From the NCBI RefSeq assembly GCF_039978735.1, contig NZ_JBDWAS010000015.1:62001-126000 (forward strand): a stretch of 64,000 nt of DNA, written 5' to 3'. Positions 17,488 to 26,694 of this stretch are shown here, piece by piece. The translations under genes and the position numbers were made by a program. The stretch is from Maricaulis sp039978735. GTDB lineage: Bacteria > Pseudomonadota > Alphaproteobacteria > Caulobacterales > Maricaulaceae. Below the pieces are notes generated by a model that did not search any database, was not told where the DNA came from, and saw nothing but the letters and a program-made list of their open reading frames with translations. How positions within the stretch are numbered: position 1 is the first letter of the stretch; every line of letters begins with the position of its first letter.

Positions 17488-17757
17488 ATGAAATGCCCCG
17501 TCGACGAGGAAACCCTGGTGATGACCGACCGCAACGGTGTCGAGATCGATTATTGCCCGAAATGCCGGGGCGTCTGGCTCGACCGGGGCGAGCTGGACAA
17601 GATCATCGAGCGCAGCGCATCCGCCGCGCCCGTCCAGTCGGCCCCGCCGGCGCGCGAGCCGCGCCGTGAGGAGCGTCATCACGACGATCGCCGCTATGAC
17701 GACCGGCGCCGCTACAAGAAGCGCGAGAGCTTCCTCAGCGAACTCTTCGACTTCTGA
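17488..17757 (+). CDS. TFIIB-type zinc-ribbon protein
   Basis: The 89-residue protein starts with MKCPVDEETLVMTDRNGVEI and has CPKCRGVWLDRGELDKII at about residues 23-40. The two cysteine pairs form a zinc ribbon of the zf-TFIIB (YjdM-like small protein) type. The C-terminal half is a charged Arg/His/Asp-rich tail (HHDDRRYDDRR). A GGCAAGGAGG site precedes the ATG. Function unknown. It ends at a bidirectional terminator shared with the TonB receptor gene. Confidence 0.88.
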   Translation: MKCPVDEETLVMTDRNGVEIDYCPKCRGVWLDRGELDKIIERSASAAPVQSAPPAREPRREERHHDDRRYDDRRRYKKRESFLSELFDF

Positions 17758-17770
17758 TCCCCGAAACAAA

Positions 17771-17800
17771 AAATGCCCGGCCGGAGCCGGGCATTTCCTT
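17771..17800. terminator. Bidirectional intrinsic terminator
   Basis: ATGCCCGGC and GCCGGGCAT (17773-17781, 17786-17794) form a 9-bp stem with a four-base loop, flanked by an A run on the left and TTTCCTT on the right. It separates the rightward zinc-ribbon gene from the leftward TonB receptor gene and can serve both. Confidence 0.85.
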
Positions 17801-17820
17801 GTGCGGTTACCGCTGCCAGC

Positions 17821-20253
17821 CTACCAGCTGTAGCGGATCCGGCCGTAGACATAGCGGCCGGAGAAGCCGAAGGGCGAGAAGCCGGAGAAGGGGAAGATCC
17901 GGCTGAACGTGCCGTCCAGCGCCGGGGTCTCTGCCGTCACATCCGGATACTCGTCGAACAGGTTGTTGGCGCCGAAGGCGACATTCAGCCCGTCCGTGAT
18001 GTCGGCCGAGAATTCGGCGTCGACAATGGTCTTCGGCGAGAGCACCTCGTCGCCGGAACCATCGGCTGCCGTGCCCGGATCGACCGTTTCGCCGAAGCGC
18101 GTCGCCCGCACATAGCCGGCAAACGGACCGCGCGACCAGTCGACCGACCCGATCAGCTTGTTCTCCGGCTGGCCGACCTCGAAGCGGGCGATCTCGCGCC
18201 GTGCAAAGAGGGAGACACCCGGCAGGACTTCCGAGGTCGGGGCGTCGGTGACTTCGGTCTCGGTGAAATTGGCACCGAAAGTCAGGTCGAAATCACCCCA
18301 GTCGGCCGTCTCGAAACCATAGCTGGCGACCACGTCGACACCGCGGGTTTCCGTTTCCACACCATTGATGAAGAAGCGGGCGCTGGTGATGTTGGTGATG
18401 CCGGCATTGACCAGCAGGGCTTCCACATCCGGGCCGGAGAGGTTTTCCGACAGCACGATGCGGTCGTCGATGTCGATGGCATAGGCGTCCACCGTCAGCG
18501 TGAACCCGCCCTGGGCGAAGACCAGACCGCCGGAGATGTTCAGCGATTCCTCGGCTTCGAGCGGCTCGCCGCCCAGCGCGGCCGCGACCGGGCTGGTGGC
18601 CGGGAAGGTACCGACCTCGACCGGCGTCGGCGGCGTACCGGTGAACACGGTCGATGTGGAGGTGAAGTAGGACTGCTGCAGCGAAGGCGCCCGGAAACCG
18701 TTCGACACGGCCCCGCGCAGTGCCAGCGCGTCGGTCAGCTGGTAGCGGGCTGCCAGCTTGCCGGTGACCGTTTCGCCGAAGTCGGAATAGCTTTCCGCGC
18801 GCGCCGCGGCGGACACGGTGAAGCGGTCGGTGACGTCGGTTTCCAGATCGATATAGGCGGCGATGGAATCGCGATCCTCGTCGATCGCATTGGACGGCTG
18901 GAAGCCCGGGAAGACCTGGCTGCCGGTGGCGAGAATCTCGCCATTGGGGCCGGTCACGCCGCCATTGATGTAGGAGGCAGGTTCACCGGCCTCGATCTCG
19001 TAGCTTTCCAGGCGGTATTCCAGGCCGACGGCGACGCTCAGCGGGCCGGCGAAGGCGTCGACCGCGTAATTGCGCTGGAAGTCGGCATTGGCGGTCAGCT
19101 GGTCATAGATCAGCGCGCCGGCATCGAAGCTCGTCGGGCTCGCGGCGCCCATCGAGGTGTTGACCGAGTTCTCCACGCCATAGCCCAGCTCGTTGCGGCC
19201 ATAGCCCAGGCTGAAATCATAGCCCCATTCGGCCCAGTCGCCGCGCACGCCGCCCAGCACGGAGATGTCTTCGACGTCCGTGGTGATGTAGGGCAGGAAA
19301 CCGTCCGGATAGATCGACGGGACATTGCGCGAATCCGAGGCGCGGCGATAGAAGCCGGCGCCCTGGCCGTCGCGCTGCTGATAGCTCGCCCAGCCATAGA
19401 GTTCGGCATCGGCATTGATCGGCAGGCCGGCATTGGCGAACAGGCTGATCGCCTCGGAGGCCGACAGGCCGAAGCGGTGATTGATCCGGTCGAAGCTCTG
19501 CTCGCGCGGGTCGAGACCGCCGCCGGGCAGGTCGGGATATTGCTGGCGGGTGTCCGGGCCGGCGCGGTTGGTGGGTTCGCGGTCGCGGTATTCCGCCGAC
19601 AGGGTGAGGAAGCCTTCCGCGCCGAGCGGCAGGCCGACCCAGCCGGACAGGCTGGTCGTGTCGCCGTCCGAGGCCGAGCGCGGCTGGTCGACGAGCGGGA
19701 TGTCGGTGGCGTACTGGCCGAAGCTGGCCGTCACCTGACCGCCCTCGCGCGCTTCACGCAGGCCGACATTGATCACGCCGGCAATGGCATCGGAACCGTA
19801 CTGGGCCGAGGCGCCGTCACGCAGCACTTCCACGCGGCCGATGGCGGAAACCGGGATGGTGTTGAGGTCGACCGCCGAGGAGCCGCGTCCGACCGAACCG
19901 TTCAGATTGACCAGGGCCGAGGCGTGGCGGCGGCGGGAATTCACCAGCACCAGCGTCTGGTCCGGACCCAGGCCGCGCAGCGTGGCCGGGCGCACATGGT
20001 CGGTGCCGTCGGTGATGGCCGGCTGCGGGAAGTTGAAGGAGGGCAGGGCGTAGGACAGGGCCACATTCAGCTCGGTCGAGCCGTTGTTTTCCAGCGTGCC
20101 GGCCGAGATCACGTCGACGGGCGCCGTGCTTTCCAGGGCGGTGCGGCCTTCGGCGCGCGTACCGGTGACGACGATAACGTCTTCCGCCGACTGGGCGACG
20201 GCTGACGCTGCGGTCAGGGCGCCCAGGGCGACGCCGAGAAGCAGGTGTTTCAT
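17821..20253 (-). CDS. TonB-dependent outer-membrane receptor
   Basis: The 810-residue protein has a signal peptide (AVAQ, about residue 21), a TonB-box-like segment EDVIVVTGTR, a plug domain with LRGLGPDQTLVLVNSRRR and VEVLRDGASAQYGSDAIAGV, and a long beta-barrel ending in an aromatic residue (GRIRYSW). It imports a ligand that cannot be identified; the sequence resembles general catecholate- or glycan-type TBDTs of this group. GAGGGG precedes the ATG. No transporter or sensor gene is adjacent, so regulation by partner genes is not evident. It could use either TonB encoded upstream. Confidence 0.92.
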   Translation of the reverse strand: MKHLLLGVALGALTAASAVAQSAEDVIVVTGTRAEGRTALESTAPVDVISAGTLENNGSTELNVALSYALPSFNFPQPAITDGTDHVRPATLRGLGPDQTLVLVNSRRRHASALVNLNGSVGRGSSAVDLNTIPVSAIGRVEVLRDGASAQYGSDAIAGVINVGLREAREGGQVTASFGQYATDIPLVDQPRSASDGDTTSLSGWVGLPLGAEGFLTLSAEYRDREPTNRAGPDTRQQYPDLPGGGLDPREQSFDRINHRFGLSASEAISLFANAGLPINADAELYGWASYQQRDGQGAGFYRRASDSRNVPSIYPDGFLPYITTDVEDISVLGGVRGDWAEWGYDFSLGYGRNELGYGVENSVNTSMGAASPTSFDAGALIYDQLTANADFQRNYAVDAFAGPLSVAVGLEYRLESYEIEAGEPASYINGGVTGPNGEILATGSQVFPGFQPSNAIDEDRDSIAAYIDLETDVTDRFTVSAAARAESYSDFGETVTGKLAARYQLTDALALRGAVSNGFRAPSLQQSYFTSTSTVFTGTPPTPVEVGTFPATSPVAAALGGEPLEAEESLNISGGLVFAQGGFTLTVDAYAIDIDDRIVLSENLSGPDVEALLVNAGITNITSARFFINGVETETRGVDVVASYGFETADWGDFDLTFGANFTETEVTDAPTSEVLPGVSLFARREIARFEVGQPENKLIGSVDWSRGPFAGYVRATRFGETVDPGTAADGSGDEVLSPKTIVDAEFSADITDGLNVAFGANNLFDEYPDVTAETPALDGTFSRIFPFSGFSPFGFSGRYVYGRIRYSW

Positions 20254-20617
20254 GAAAATCCCCTCTTGTTTTTACGGGTATTGGGTTTGAATCGACCGTC
20301 CGTGGGGCCGGGTTGGACCCGCCATTTGGGGCGTCATGCAACCGATACAAGAATATGACGGGAGTTTGACGTCTCCTGTGGGCCAAATGTCACACTCCGG
20401 CCCGGCGCCGCGGACCGCGACTGCAATTCGTGGCGCGGCGGGCAGGCGGCCGCCCGCACCTGTTTATATCCGCGCGCGCGTGTACCTGTTTTATGCACAT
20501 GCCTGCCCCCTTGATGACCGCACTGAAAGTGTGTGCAACTGGTCGCCCGGTTCTTCTGGTCAAGCCCGTTTCCGGCCGCTAATAACCGGGTGAAGCGTTA
20601 ACGCGCGGGGAGAATCC
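20254..20617. other. 364-bp divergent spacer before the Mrp operon
   Basis: This spacer must hold the promoters of the receptor gene (leftward) and the Mrp operon (rightward). A perfect 10-bp palindrome GCGTTAACGC (20595-20604) sits just before the Mrp ribosome site and contains a TTAAC half-site of the CtrA type. No gene and no known riboswitch was recognised. Confidence 0.45.
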
Positions 20618-21124
20618 ATGTTCTACGGCGTCAGCCTCACCGCCATTCTGGTGGCGCTCTGGCTCACCCTTTCGGGGAGCTATACCCTGAGCGGCGACTA
20701 TCCCATCGTGATGGGATTGGGCGTGATCTCGATCGTGATCGCCGTCGCCCTGACCTTTCGCATGCGGATCGTCGACCGCGAGACCGTGCCGGTCGCTCCG
20801 GCGCCGGCCCTGTTCGGCTACTGGTCCTGGCTGGGCCGCGAGATCGTCAATGCCAATCTCGCCGTCACCCGCATGGTGATGAAGCCGGAAATCGACATCG
20901 AGCCGCGCCTGGTGCGCGTGCCGGCGCAGCAGCGCTCGGGCCTGGGCCTGTGCGTCTTCGCCAATTCGATCACGCTGACGCCGGGCACGGTGACGGTGGA
21001 TGTCGAGGATGACGGCTTCCTGGTGCACGCGCTGGATACGTCCTTCACCGATCCGGCCGGCTTTGCCGAAATGGGCGCGCGCTCCGACATCGCCACCGAT
21101 GGCCGCCGCAAGGAGGTGAAGTGA
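20618..21124 (+). CDS. mrpE: Mrp antiporter subunit E
   Basis: The 168-residue protein has two N-terminal membrane helices, then a cytoplasmic domain with SWLGREIVNANLAVTRMVM and the conserved NSITLTPGTVTVDV motif of MrpE/MnhE. It is an assembly or structural subunit of the multisubunit cation/proton antiporter. GGGGAGA lies before the ATG. It is the first gene of a nine-gene operon in which stops and starts mostly overlap. Confidence 0.93.
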   Translation: MFYGVSLTAILVALWLTLSGSYTLSGDYPIVMGLGVISIVIAVALTFRMRIVDRETVPVAPAPALFGYWSWLGREIVNANLAVTRMVMKPEIDIEPRLVRVPAQQRSGLGLCVFANSITLTPGTVTVDVEDDGFLVHALDTSFTDPAGFAEMGARSDIATDGRRKEVK

Positions 21125-21441
21125 TGGAGTGGGTGAATTTCATCATCGCGCTGGGCGTGGCCGGCGCCATGGCCATCATGCTGGCGCGCCTGTTTGCCGG
21201 GCCGACGCTCTATGACCGCGTGCTGGCCGCGAACTCCTTCGGCACCAAGACCGTGCTCTTCCTTTTGGTCTTCTCCGCCATTGCGGGCCGCCAGGACGCG
21301 ATCGACATCGCGCTTCTCTATGCGCTGATCAATTTCGTCGCGACCATCGCGATCCTGAAATTCTTCCGCTACCGCTCGCTGGAAATCGCCCTGGCGCAGA
21401 TGTCCCTGCGCAAGGCGCTGGACGGGGAGTACGAGAAATGA
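21124..21441 (+). CDS. mrpF: Mrp antiporter subunit F
   Basis: The 105-residue protein has three membrane helices and the MrpF segment GPTLYDRVLAANSFGTKTV. ATG 21124 overlaps the mrpE stop and follows AAGGAGG by seven bases; a GTG one codon earlier is also open but less well spaced. It is an integral small subunit of the antiporter complex. Confidence 0.93.
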   Translation: MEWVNFIIALGVAGAMAIMLARLFAGPTLYDRVLAANSFGTKTVLFLLVFSAIAGRQDAIDIALLYALINFVATIAILKFFRYRSLEIALAQMSLRKALDGEYEK

Positions 21442-21812
21442 GCTGGGCCGAGATCCTGCAATACGCGCTGTTCGCCGGCTCGGTCGCCGCAATGGCCACG
21501 GGCCTGGTCTTCGTGCTTGCCGGTGCGACCGGCGTGATGCGCCTGCCCGACTTCTACACCCGCATGCATGCCGCCGGCGTGACCGATACGCTGGGCGCCG
21601 AGCTGATCATTCTGGGTCTCATGCTGCAGGCGCATGACTGGCAGACCGTGGCCAAGCTCCTGCTGGTCGGCCTGCTGCTTTTCCTGACCAGCCCGACCGC
21701 CACCCATGCCATCGCCAATGCCGCCCACCGGGCCGGGCACAAGCCGCGCCTGTCGCGCTTCCATCCGGCACACCCGGCCGAAGCCGGCAAGGCCAGCGGG
21801 GAGGGCCGCTAG
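21438..21812 (+). CDS. mrpG: Mrp antiporter subunit G
   Basis: The 124-residue protein has three membrane helices and the MrpG/PhaG signature GVMRLPDFYTRMHAAGVTDT followed by LLFLTSPTATHAIA. The ATG overlaps the mrpF stop (ATGA). The C-terminal tail after about residue 95 is hydrophilic. Confidence 0.94.
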   Translation: MSWAEILQYALFAGSVAAMATGLVFVLAGATGVMRLPDFYTRMHAAGVTDTLGAELIILGLMLQAHDWQTVAKLLLVGLLLFLTSPTATHAIANAAHRAGHKPRLSRFHPAHPAEAGKASGEGR

Positions 21813-22436
21813 ATGGATCATTCCGATCTCACCCAGTATCTGGACTATGCGCTGATCGCCATGCTGCTGGCGGTGGGCTTCGCCATTGTCCGCCTGCGCA
21901 ATCTTTTCGCCGTGGTGATGCTGACCGGCGTCTATTCGCTGCTCTCGGCGGCCTGGTTCGTCTCGCTCGACGCGGTCGACGTGGCCTTCACCGAAGCGGC
22001 CGTCGGCGCGGGCATTTCCACCGTGCTGATGCTGGGCGCCATGCTGCTGACCGCCCGCGAGAGCGAGCCGGCCGGCGCCAAGCGCCACTGGGCCGCCCTG
22101 GCGGTCGTGGTGGCGGCGGGCGCGGCGCTGTTCTTCGCCATCCCCGACATGCCGGTCTATGGCGATCCCAATTCGCCGGCCAATTCCTATGTCGGCATGG
22201 ACTACATGACCTCGACCCCGAACGAGATCGCCGTGCCCAATGTGGTCACCGCGGTGCTCGCCTCCTACCGGGGCTATGACACGTTCGGCGAGACCGTCGT
22301 GATCTTCACCGCTGCGCTCGGCGTGATGCTGCTGCTGGGCTTCGGTACCGGCCGTCGCGAGGACGACGATGACGCGGCCGCCGGCAAGGCCAAGGTCAAG
22401 GCCGGCAAGGCCGGGAAGACGGAGGACAAGGCATGA
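21813..22436 (+). CDS. DUF4040/MbhE-like subunit (MrpA C-terminal module)
   Basis: The 207-residue protein has about six membrane helices. The N-terminal part (AIVRLRNLFAVVMLTGVYSL) matches the DUF4040/MbhD unit, and the last helices (RGYDTFGETVVIFTAALGVM) match the MbhE unit. In seven-gene Mrp systems these modules form the C-terminal part of MrpA; here they are a separate gene. It starts immediately after the mrpG stop. The C-terminus is acidic then Lys-rich. Confidence 0.85.
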   Translation: MDHSDLTQYLDYALIAMLLAVGFAIVRLRNLFAVVMLTGVYSLLSAAWFVSLDAVDVAFTEAAVGAGISTVLMLGAMLLTARESEPAGAKRHWAALAVVVAAGAALFFAIPDMPVYGDPNSPANSYVGMDYMTSTPNEIAVPNVVTAVLASYRGYDTFGETVVIFTAALGVMLLLGFGTGRREDDDDAAAGKAKVKAGKAGKTEDKA

Positions 22437-22891
22437 GCCCGCACCTGATCCTGCGCGTCGTCTCCAAACTCCTGATCCCGATGATCGTGGTGTTCGGTTT
22501 CTACGTTCAGTTCCACGGCGATTTCGGCCCGGGCGGCGGCTTCCAGGCCGGCGTCATCATCGCGGTCGCGGTGATCCTCTACGCCCTGATCTTCGGCATG
22601 GAAGAGGCCCGCCGGGCCGTGCCGCCGGCCGTGGTGCGCTACGGCGCCGCGCTGGGCGTGCTGATCTATGCCAGTGTCGGCGTGGCCACCCTGTTCATGA
22701 ACGGGGCCGGCGAACCGCTGAACTTCCTGGACTATGACGCGCTGCATCCCGACCAGGGCCACCATACCGGCCAGCACTACGGCATCCTGCTCGTCGAGCT
22801 GGGCGTGCTGACCACGGTCGCCTCGGTGATGCTGGCGATCTTCTACGCCTTCGCCGGCCGCGTGCCGGACATTCCGGACGAGGAGTGGTGA
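22433..22891 (+). CDS. mrpB: Mrp antiporter subunit B
   Basis: The 152-residue protein has four membrane helices and the MnhB signature HGDFGPGGGFQAGVI. It overlaps the previous gene by four bases (ATGA). It belongs to the integral membrane core of the antiporter. Confidence 0.92.
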   Translation: MSPHLILRVVSKLLIPMIVVFGFYVQFHGDFGPGGGFQAGVIIAVAVILYALIFGMEEARRAVPPAVVRYGAALGVLIYASVGVATLFMNGAGEPLNFLDYDALHPDQGHHTGQHYGILLVELGVLTTVASVMLAIFYAFAGRVPDIPDEEW

Positions 22892-22893
22892 GC

Positions 22894-23382
22894 ATGCTGG
22901 AAATCATCCTCGAACGCTTCAACTACATCCCGATCATCATCCTGATGATGACCGGCCTGTATGTGGTGATCGCCACCGGCAATCTGGTGAAACGCCTGGT
23001 CGGCCTGTCGCTGTTCCAGACCTCGGTCTTCCTGCTTTACATCACCATGGGCAAGGTGTTCGGCGGCCAGCCGCCGATCATCGCCGGCGATGCGCATGGC
23101 GGGGACGCCGGTCATGGCGCCGATGCGGCTGCCGGATATGCGGCCGGACATGGCGCCGAAGCCGCCGCCGGTCACGCAGCCGAAACGGCGCACCACGTCG
23201 CCGAAATCGCCTATTCCAACCCGCTTCCGCACGTCCTGATCCTGACCGCGATCGTCGTCGGCGTGGCGACCCTGGCCGTTGGCCTGGCGCTCGTCGTCCG
23301 CATTCGCGAGGCCTATGGCACGATCGAGGACGACGCGCTCAATGCGGCCGATTATTCCCTTGAGACCGGGAGTGCCGAATAA
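22894..23382 (+). CDS. mrpC: Mrp antiporter subunit C (NuoK-like) with His-rich insert
   Basis: The 162-residue NuoK-like protein has three membrane helices: residues about 10-30, 35-55 (LVGLSLFQTSVFLLYI) and 113-135 (LILTAIVVGVATLAVGLALVV). Between helices 2 and 3 is an unusual Ala/Gly/His-rich stretch (about residues 65-101) with six histidines. MrpC proteins are usually near 110-125 residues, so this insert explains the extra length. ATG 22894 is chosen over GTG 22885 because GAGGAG lies eight bases before it. Confidence 0.9.
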   Translation: MLEIILERFNYIPIIILMMTGLYVVIATGNLVKRLVGLSLFQTSVFLLYITMGKVFGGQPPIIAGDAHGGDAGHGADAAAGYAAGHGAEAAAGHAAETAHHVAEIAYSNPLPHVLILTAIVVGVATLAVGLALVVRIREAYGTIEDDALNAADYSLETGSAE

Positions 23383-24909
23383 ATGGACATGCTGGCCTCT
23401 CTCCTGCCGGCAGGCATTGCCGTGCATGCGCCTGCGCTGATTGTCGTCATTCCGCTGATCATGGCGGCCGTGGCGGCCCTGATGCCGCGCGGCATCTTCG
23501 CCTGGGGTGTCACCCTGGCGACGGCGATCGCCGTGGCGGTGCTGTCGCTCAACATTCTCGGCCAGGTCTCGACCGGCGGGGTGATTTCCTACGCCATGGG
23601 CGGCTGGCTGCCGCCGGTCGGCATCGAGCTGCGCGTCGACATGCTCAACGTGCCGCTCCTGCTCCTGGTCGGCATTGTCGGCCTCTTGTGCGTTATCTAC
23701 GCCCTGCCGTCGGTCGCGGACGAGATCGCGAAGAAGCAGCAAGCGCTGTTCTATTCCGCCTTCCTGGTCTGCTTTGCCGGCCTGCTGGGCGTGACGATCA
23801 CGGGCGACGCCTTCAACGTCTTCGTCTTCCTGGAAATCTCCTCGATCTCCACCTACACGATCATCGCCATGGGCGCCGGCAAGGACCGCCGCGCCCTGAC
23901 CGCCAGCTACAATTATCTGGTGCTCGGCACGATCGGCGCGACCTTCTTCGTGATCGGCGTCGGCTTCCTCTACATGGCCACCGGCACGCTCAACATTGCC
24001 GACATGGCGGCCGTGCTGGAACAGAACGGCCATGACCGCGTCACCCAGGCCGCCTTCGCCTTCATCGTGGTGGGGCTGGGCCTCAAGGCCGCGATGTTCC
24101 CGCTGCATGTCTGGCTGCCCAACGCCTATGCCTTCGCGCCGAACTTCGTCACCGCCTTCCTGGCCTCCACGGCGACCAAGGTCGCCTTCTACGCGCTGAT
24201 CCGCTTCGTCTTCTCGGTCTTCCACCCGGAAGTGAGCTTCGTTGCGCTGTCCTTCACCTGGCTGTTCGCCGTGGTCGGGGTCATCGCCATGATCGTCGCC
24301 TCGGTGCAGGCGGTCTTCCAGACCGATGCCCGGCGCCTTCTGGCCTACTCCTCGGTGGCGCAGGTCGGCTACATGATGCTGGGTCTGGGCATGGGCACCG
24401 CGGCCGGCCTGTCGGCCAGCATGCTGCATCTGATGAACCACGCCCTGATGAAGGGCGCGCTGTTCATGGCGCTGGGCGCGTTCGCGCTGAATTTCGGCGT
24501 GCGCCGGGTCAAGGATCTCGCCGGTCTCGGCCAGACCATGCCGGCCTCCTCGGCGGCCTTTACCGTCGCCAGCCTGTCGCTGGTCGGTGTGCCGCTGACG
24601 GTGGGCTTCACCTCGAAATGGTATCTGGTCACCGCCGCGCTCGAGCGCGGCTGGTGGTGGGCGGTTGCCGCGCTGATGATCTCCTCGCTGCTGGCGCTGG
24701 CCTATGTCGCCCGGCTCCTCTCGGCGATCTGGATGGAAACGCCGCCGGCCGGCAAGGCGGGCCTTGCGCCGGCCCGCCGCCTGGCGCCGTGGATGGTGCT
24801 CGCCCCGATGAGCCTCCTGGCCTTCGCCAATATCTACTTCTTCTTCCACGCCGCCCCGCTGGTCGGCCTGGCCCGCGCGGCCGCCAATGCCGTGATGGGA
24901 GGAAACTGA
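23383..24909 (+). CDS. mrpD: Mrp antiporter subunit D (NuoN/L-like), first of three
   Basis: The 508-residue protein has about fourteen membrane helices of the proton-conducting membrane transporter family. The SIST/EISS region (FVFLEISSISTYTIIAMGA) contains the conserved glutamate, and FPLHVWLPNAYAFAPNFVTAFL and LMNHALMKGALFMALGAFA carry conserved lysines and histidines. It starts directly after the mrpC stop. It should form one of the proton or cation channels of the complex. Confidence 0.92.
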   Translation: MDMLASLLPAGIAVHAPALIVVIPLIMAAVAALMPRGIFAWGVTLATAIAVAVLSLNILGQVSTGGVISYAMGGWLPPVGIELRVDMLNVPLLLLVGIVGLLCVIYALPSVADEIAKKQQALFYSAFLVCFAGLLGVTITGDAFNVFVFLEISSISTYTIIAMGAGKDRRALTASYNYLVLGTIGATFFVIGVGFLYMATGTLNIADMAAVLEQNGHDRVTQAAFAFIVVGLGLKAAMFPLHVWLPNAYAFAPNFVTAFLASTATKVAFYALIRFVFSVFHPEVSFVALSFTWLFAVVGVIAMIVASVQAVFQTDARRLLAYSSVAQVGYMMLGLGMGTAAGLSASMLHLMNHALMKGALFMALGAFALNFGVRRVKDLAGLGQTMPASSAAFTVASLSLVGVPLTVGFTSKWYLVTAALERGWWWAVAALMISSLLALAYVARLLSAIWMETPPAGKAGLAPARRLAPWMVLAPMSLLAFANIYFFFHAAPLVGLARAAANAVMGGN

Positions 24910-24913
24910 GCCG

Positions 24914-26395
24914 ATGTGGACGCCTGAACTCTCCCTCGCCCTGGCGCTGGCCATCCCGGCCATCGGCGGTGTCGCCGTGGCGCTGCTGGGCAAGTATCCC
25001 AATCTGCGCGAAGGCGCGACGCTGGTCTCCGCCGTCCTGCTGGCGCTGAATGTCGCCTATCTGGTCGAGATCGCGCCGAGCCATCCGGTCCTGGAACTGG
25101 CCAATCTGGCGCCGGGCCTGCACCTGGTCTTCCGCCTGGAACCGCTGGGCGCGCTGTTCGCCGCGGTGGCCTCGGGCCTGTGGATCGTCAACTCGCTGTA
25201 TTCCATCGGCTATATGCGCGGGAATGGCGAGAAGAACCAGACGCGCTTCTATGTCTGTTTCTGCATCGCCATCGGGGCCGCCATGGGCGTGGCCCTGTCC
25301 GGCAACCTCTTGACGATGTTCCTGTTCTACGAAGTGCTCACCCTGTCGACCTATCCGCTGGTCACGCACAAGGGTGACGCGAACGCCAAGCGCGGCGGCA
25401 AGATCTATCTGTCCATCCTGCTGGGCACCTCGATCGGCCTCTTGCTGCCCGCCGTGATCGCGACGCACTTCCTCGCCGGGTCGACCGATTTCGTCGCCGG
25501 CGGCCTCTTGGCCGTGAACGAGGTGACGCCCGCCATCGCCGGTGTGCTCCTGGTGCTGTTCGCCTTCGGGATCGGCAAGGCGGCGCTGATGCCGGTTCAC
25601 CCCTGGCTGCCCAACGCCATGGTCGCACCGACGCCGGTCTCGGCCCTTTTGCACGCCGTGGCCGTTGTGAAGGCCGGCGTGTTCGCCATGCTGAAAGTGG
25701 GCACCTACATCTTCGGTCCCGCCCTGATCGCCGCCACGCCGACCTCGGACGCGCTGGCCTGGATCGCCGGTGTCTCCATCGTGCTGTCCTCTGTCGTCGC
25801 AATGACCAAGGACAATCTGAAGGCCCGGCTGGCCTTCTCCACCGTCTCCCAGCTCTCCTATGTCACGCTGGGCGTGATGCTGGCCTCGCCGCTGGCCATG
25901 CTGGGCGGGGCGCTGCAGATCGTCATGCACGCCTGGGGCAAGATCACCCTCTTCATGAGCGCGGGCGCCATCTACACCGCCACCAAGAAGACCGAGATCT
26001 CGCAGATGGCGGGCCTGGGCCGCTACATGCCCTGGCTGTTCATCGCCTACACAGTCGGCGCGCTGTCCATCATCGGCCTGCCGCCGCTCGGCGGCACCTG
26101 GCCCAAACTCTTCCTGATGCAGGGCGCCTGGGAATCGGGTCACGGCCTGCTGATCGTGGCGCTGGTGGCCTCGTCCATCCTCAATGTCGCCTATCTGCTG
26201 CCGCTCTCGGCGCGCGGTTTCTTCTCCGCGCCGGAAGAGGCCAAGCTGAAGAAGAAGCCGCCCATGCTGGTCATCCTGCCGCCGGTCATCACGGCTGCGG
26301 GCGTGCTGGTGCTCTTCTTCCTGATCGGGCCGCTGCGCGATTATCTCGCGCCGGTCTTCCTGTCCTCGTCCCTTGCTGCGGAGGCCGCCCTGTGA
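24914..26395 (+). CDS. Second MrpD-like antiporter subunit
   Basis: The 493-residue protein is another proton-conducting transporter family member with about fourteen helices. It has LFYEVLTLSTYPLVTHKG with the helix-5 glutamate, and MPVHPWLPNAMVAPTPVSALLHAVAVVKAG, a segment in which LLHAVAVVKAG is characteristic of MrpA/NuoL-type proteins. It may therefore take the place of the N-terminal part of MrpA. It begins four bases after the previous stop codon. Confidence 0.9.
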   Translation: MWTPELSLALALAIPAIGGVAVALLGKYPNLREGATLVSAVLLALNVAYLVEIAPSHPVLELANLAPGLHLVFRLEPLGALFAAVASGLWIVNSLYSIGYMRGNGEKNQTRFYVCFCIAIGAAMGVALSGNLLTMFLFYEVLTLSTYPLVTHKGDANAKRGGKIYLSILLGTSIGLLLPAVIATHFLAGSTDFVAGGLLAVNEVTPAIAGVLLVLFAFGIGKAALMPVHPWLPNAMVAPTPVSALLHAVAVVKAGVFAMLKVGTYIFGPALIAATPTSDALAWIAGVSIVLSSVVAMTKDNLKARLAFSTVSQLSYVTLGVMLASPLAMLGGALQIVMHAWGKITLFMSAGAIYTATKKTEISQMAGLGRYMPWLFIAYTVGALSIIGLPPLGGTWPKLFLMQGAWESGHGLLIVALVASSILNVAYLLPLSARGFFSAPEEAKLKKKPPMLVILPPVITAAGVLVLFFLIGPLRDYLAPVFLSSSLAAEAAL

Positions 26396-26694
26396 GCGAT
26401 CAATCCGGCAAACACGATGAACTCGTGCATCCCGCGGCCCGGCCCTTCTTGTGGCTGGACGCGAAATGGCTGAAATCCTCGATGATGTGGATCCTGCTGG
26501 TCCTCGCCCTCGGCTTTGCGGCGATCGACCTCTTCCACCATCGCCATGAATACGTGCACCTGGCCGAGACACCGGGCTTTTACGCCCTGTGGGGGTTCGG
26601 CTCCTTCGTGCTGGCCGTGATGGTCGGCTGGTTCGTGATCCGCGGCTTCCTGGGCCGTGAGGAAGACTATTGGGACGGGGAGGGCGACCAATGA
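26392..26694 (+). CDS. Small two-helix membrane protein in the Mrp operon
   Basis: The 100-residue protein has two membrane helices (about residues 38-53 and 66-84) and polar ends. It starts with GTG overlapping the previous stop (GTGA) and ends overlapping the next start. No family was recognised. Its position between two antiporter-like subunits suggests a small accessory subunit of the complex. Confidence 0.8.
   Translation: MSDQSGKHDELVHPAARPFLWLDAKWLKSSMMWILLVLALGFAAIDLFHHRHEYVHLAETPGFYALWGFGSFVLAVMVGWFVIRGFLGREEDYWDGEGDQ

Noticed and set aside
17773..20205. 810-codon open frame on the plus strand
   Set aside because: Antisense shadow of the TonB-dependent receptor. Low-complexity Ala/Gly/Arg/Asp content and no family match.
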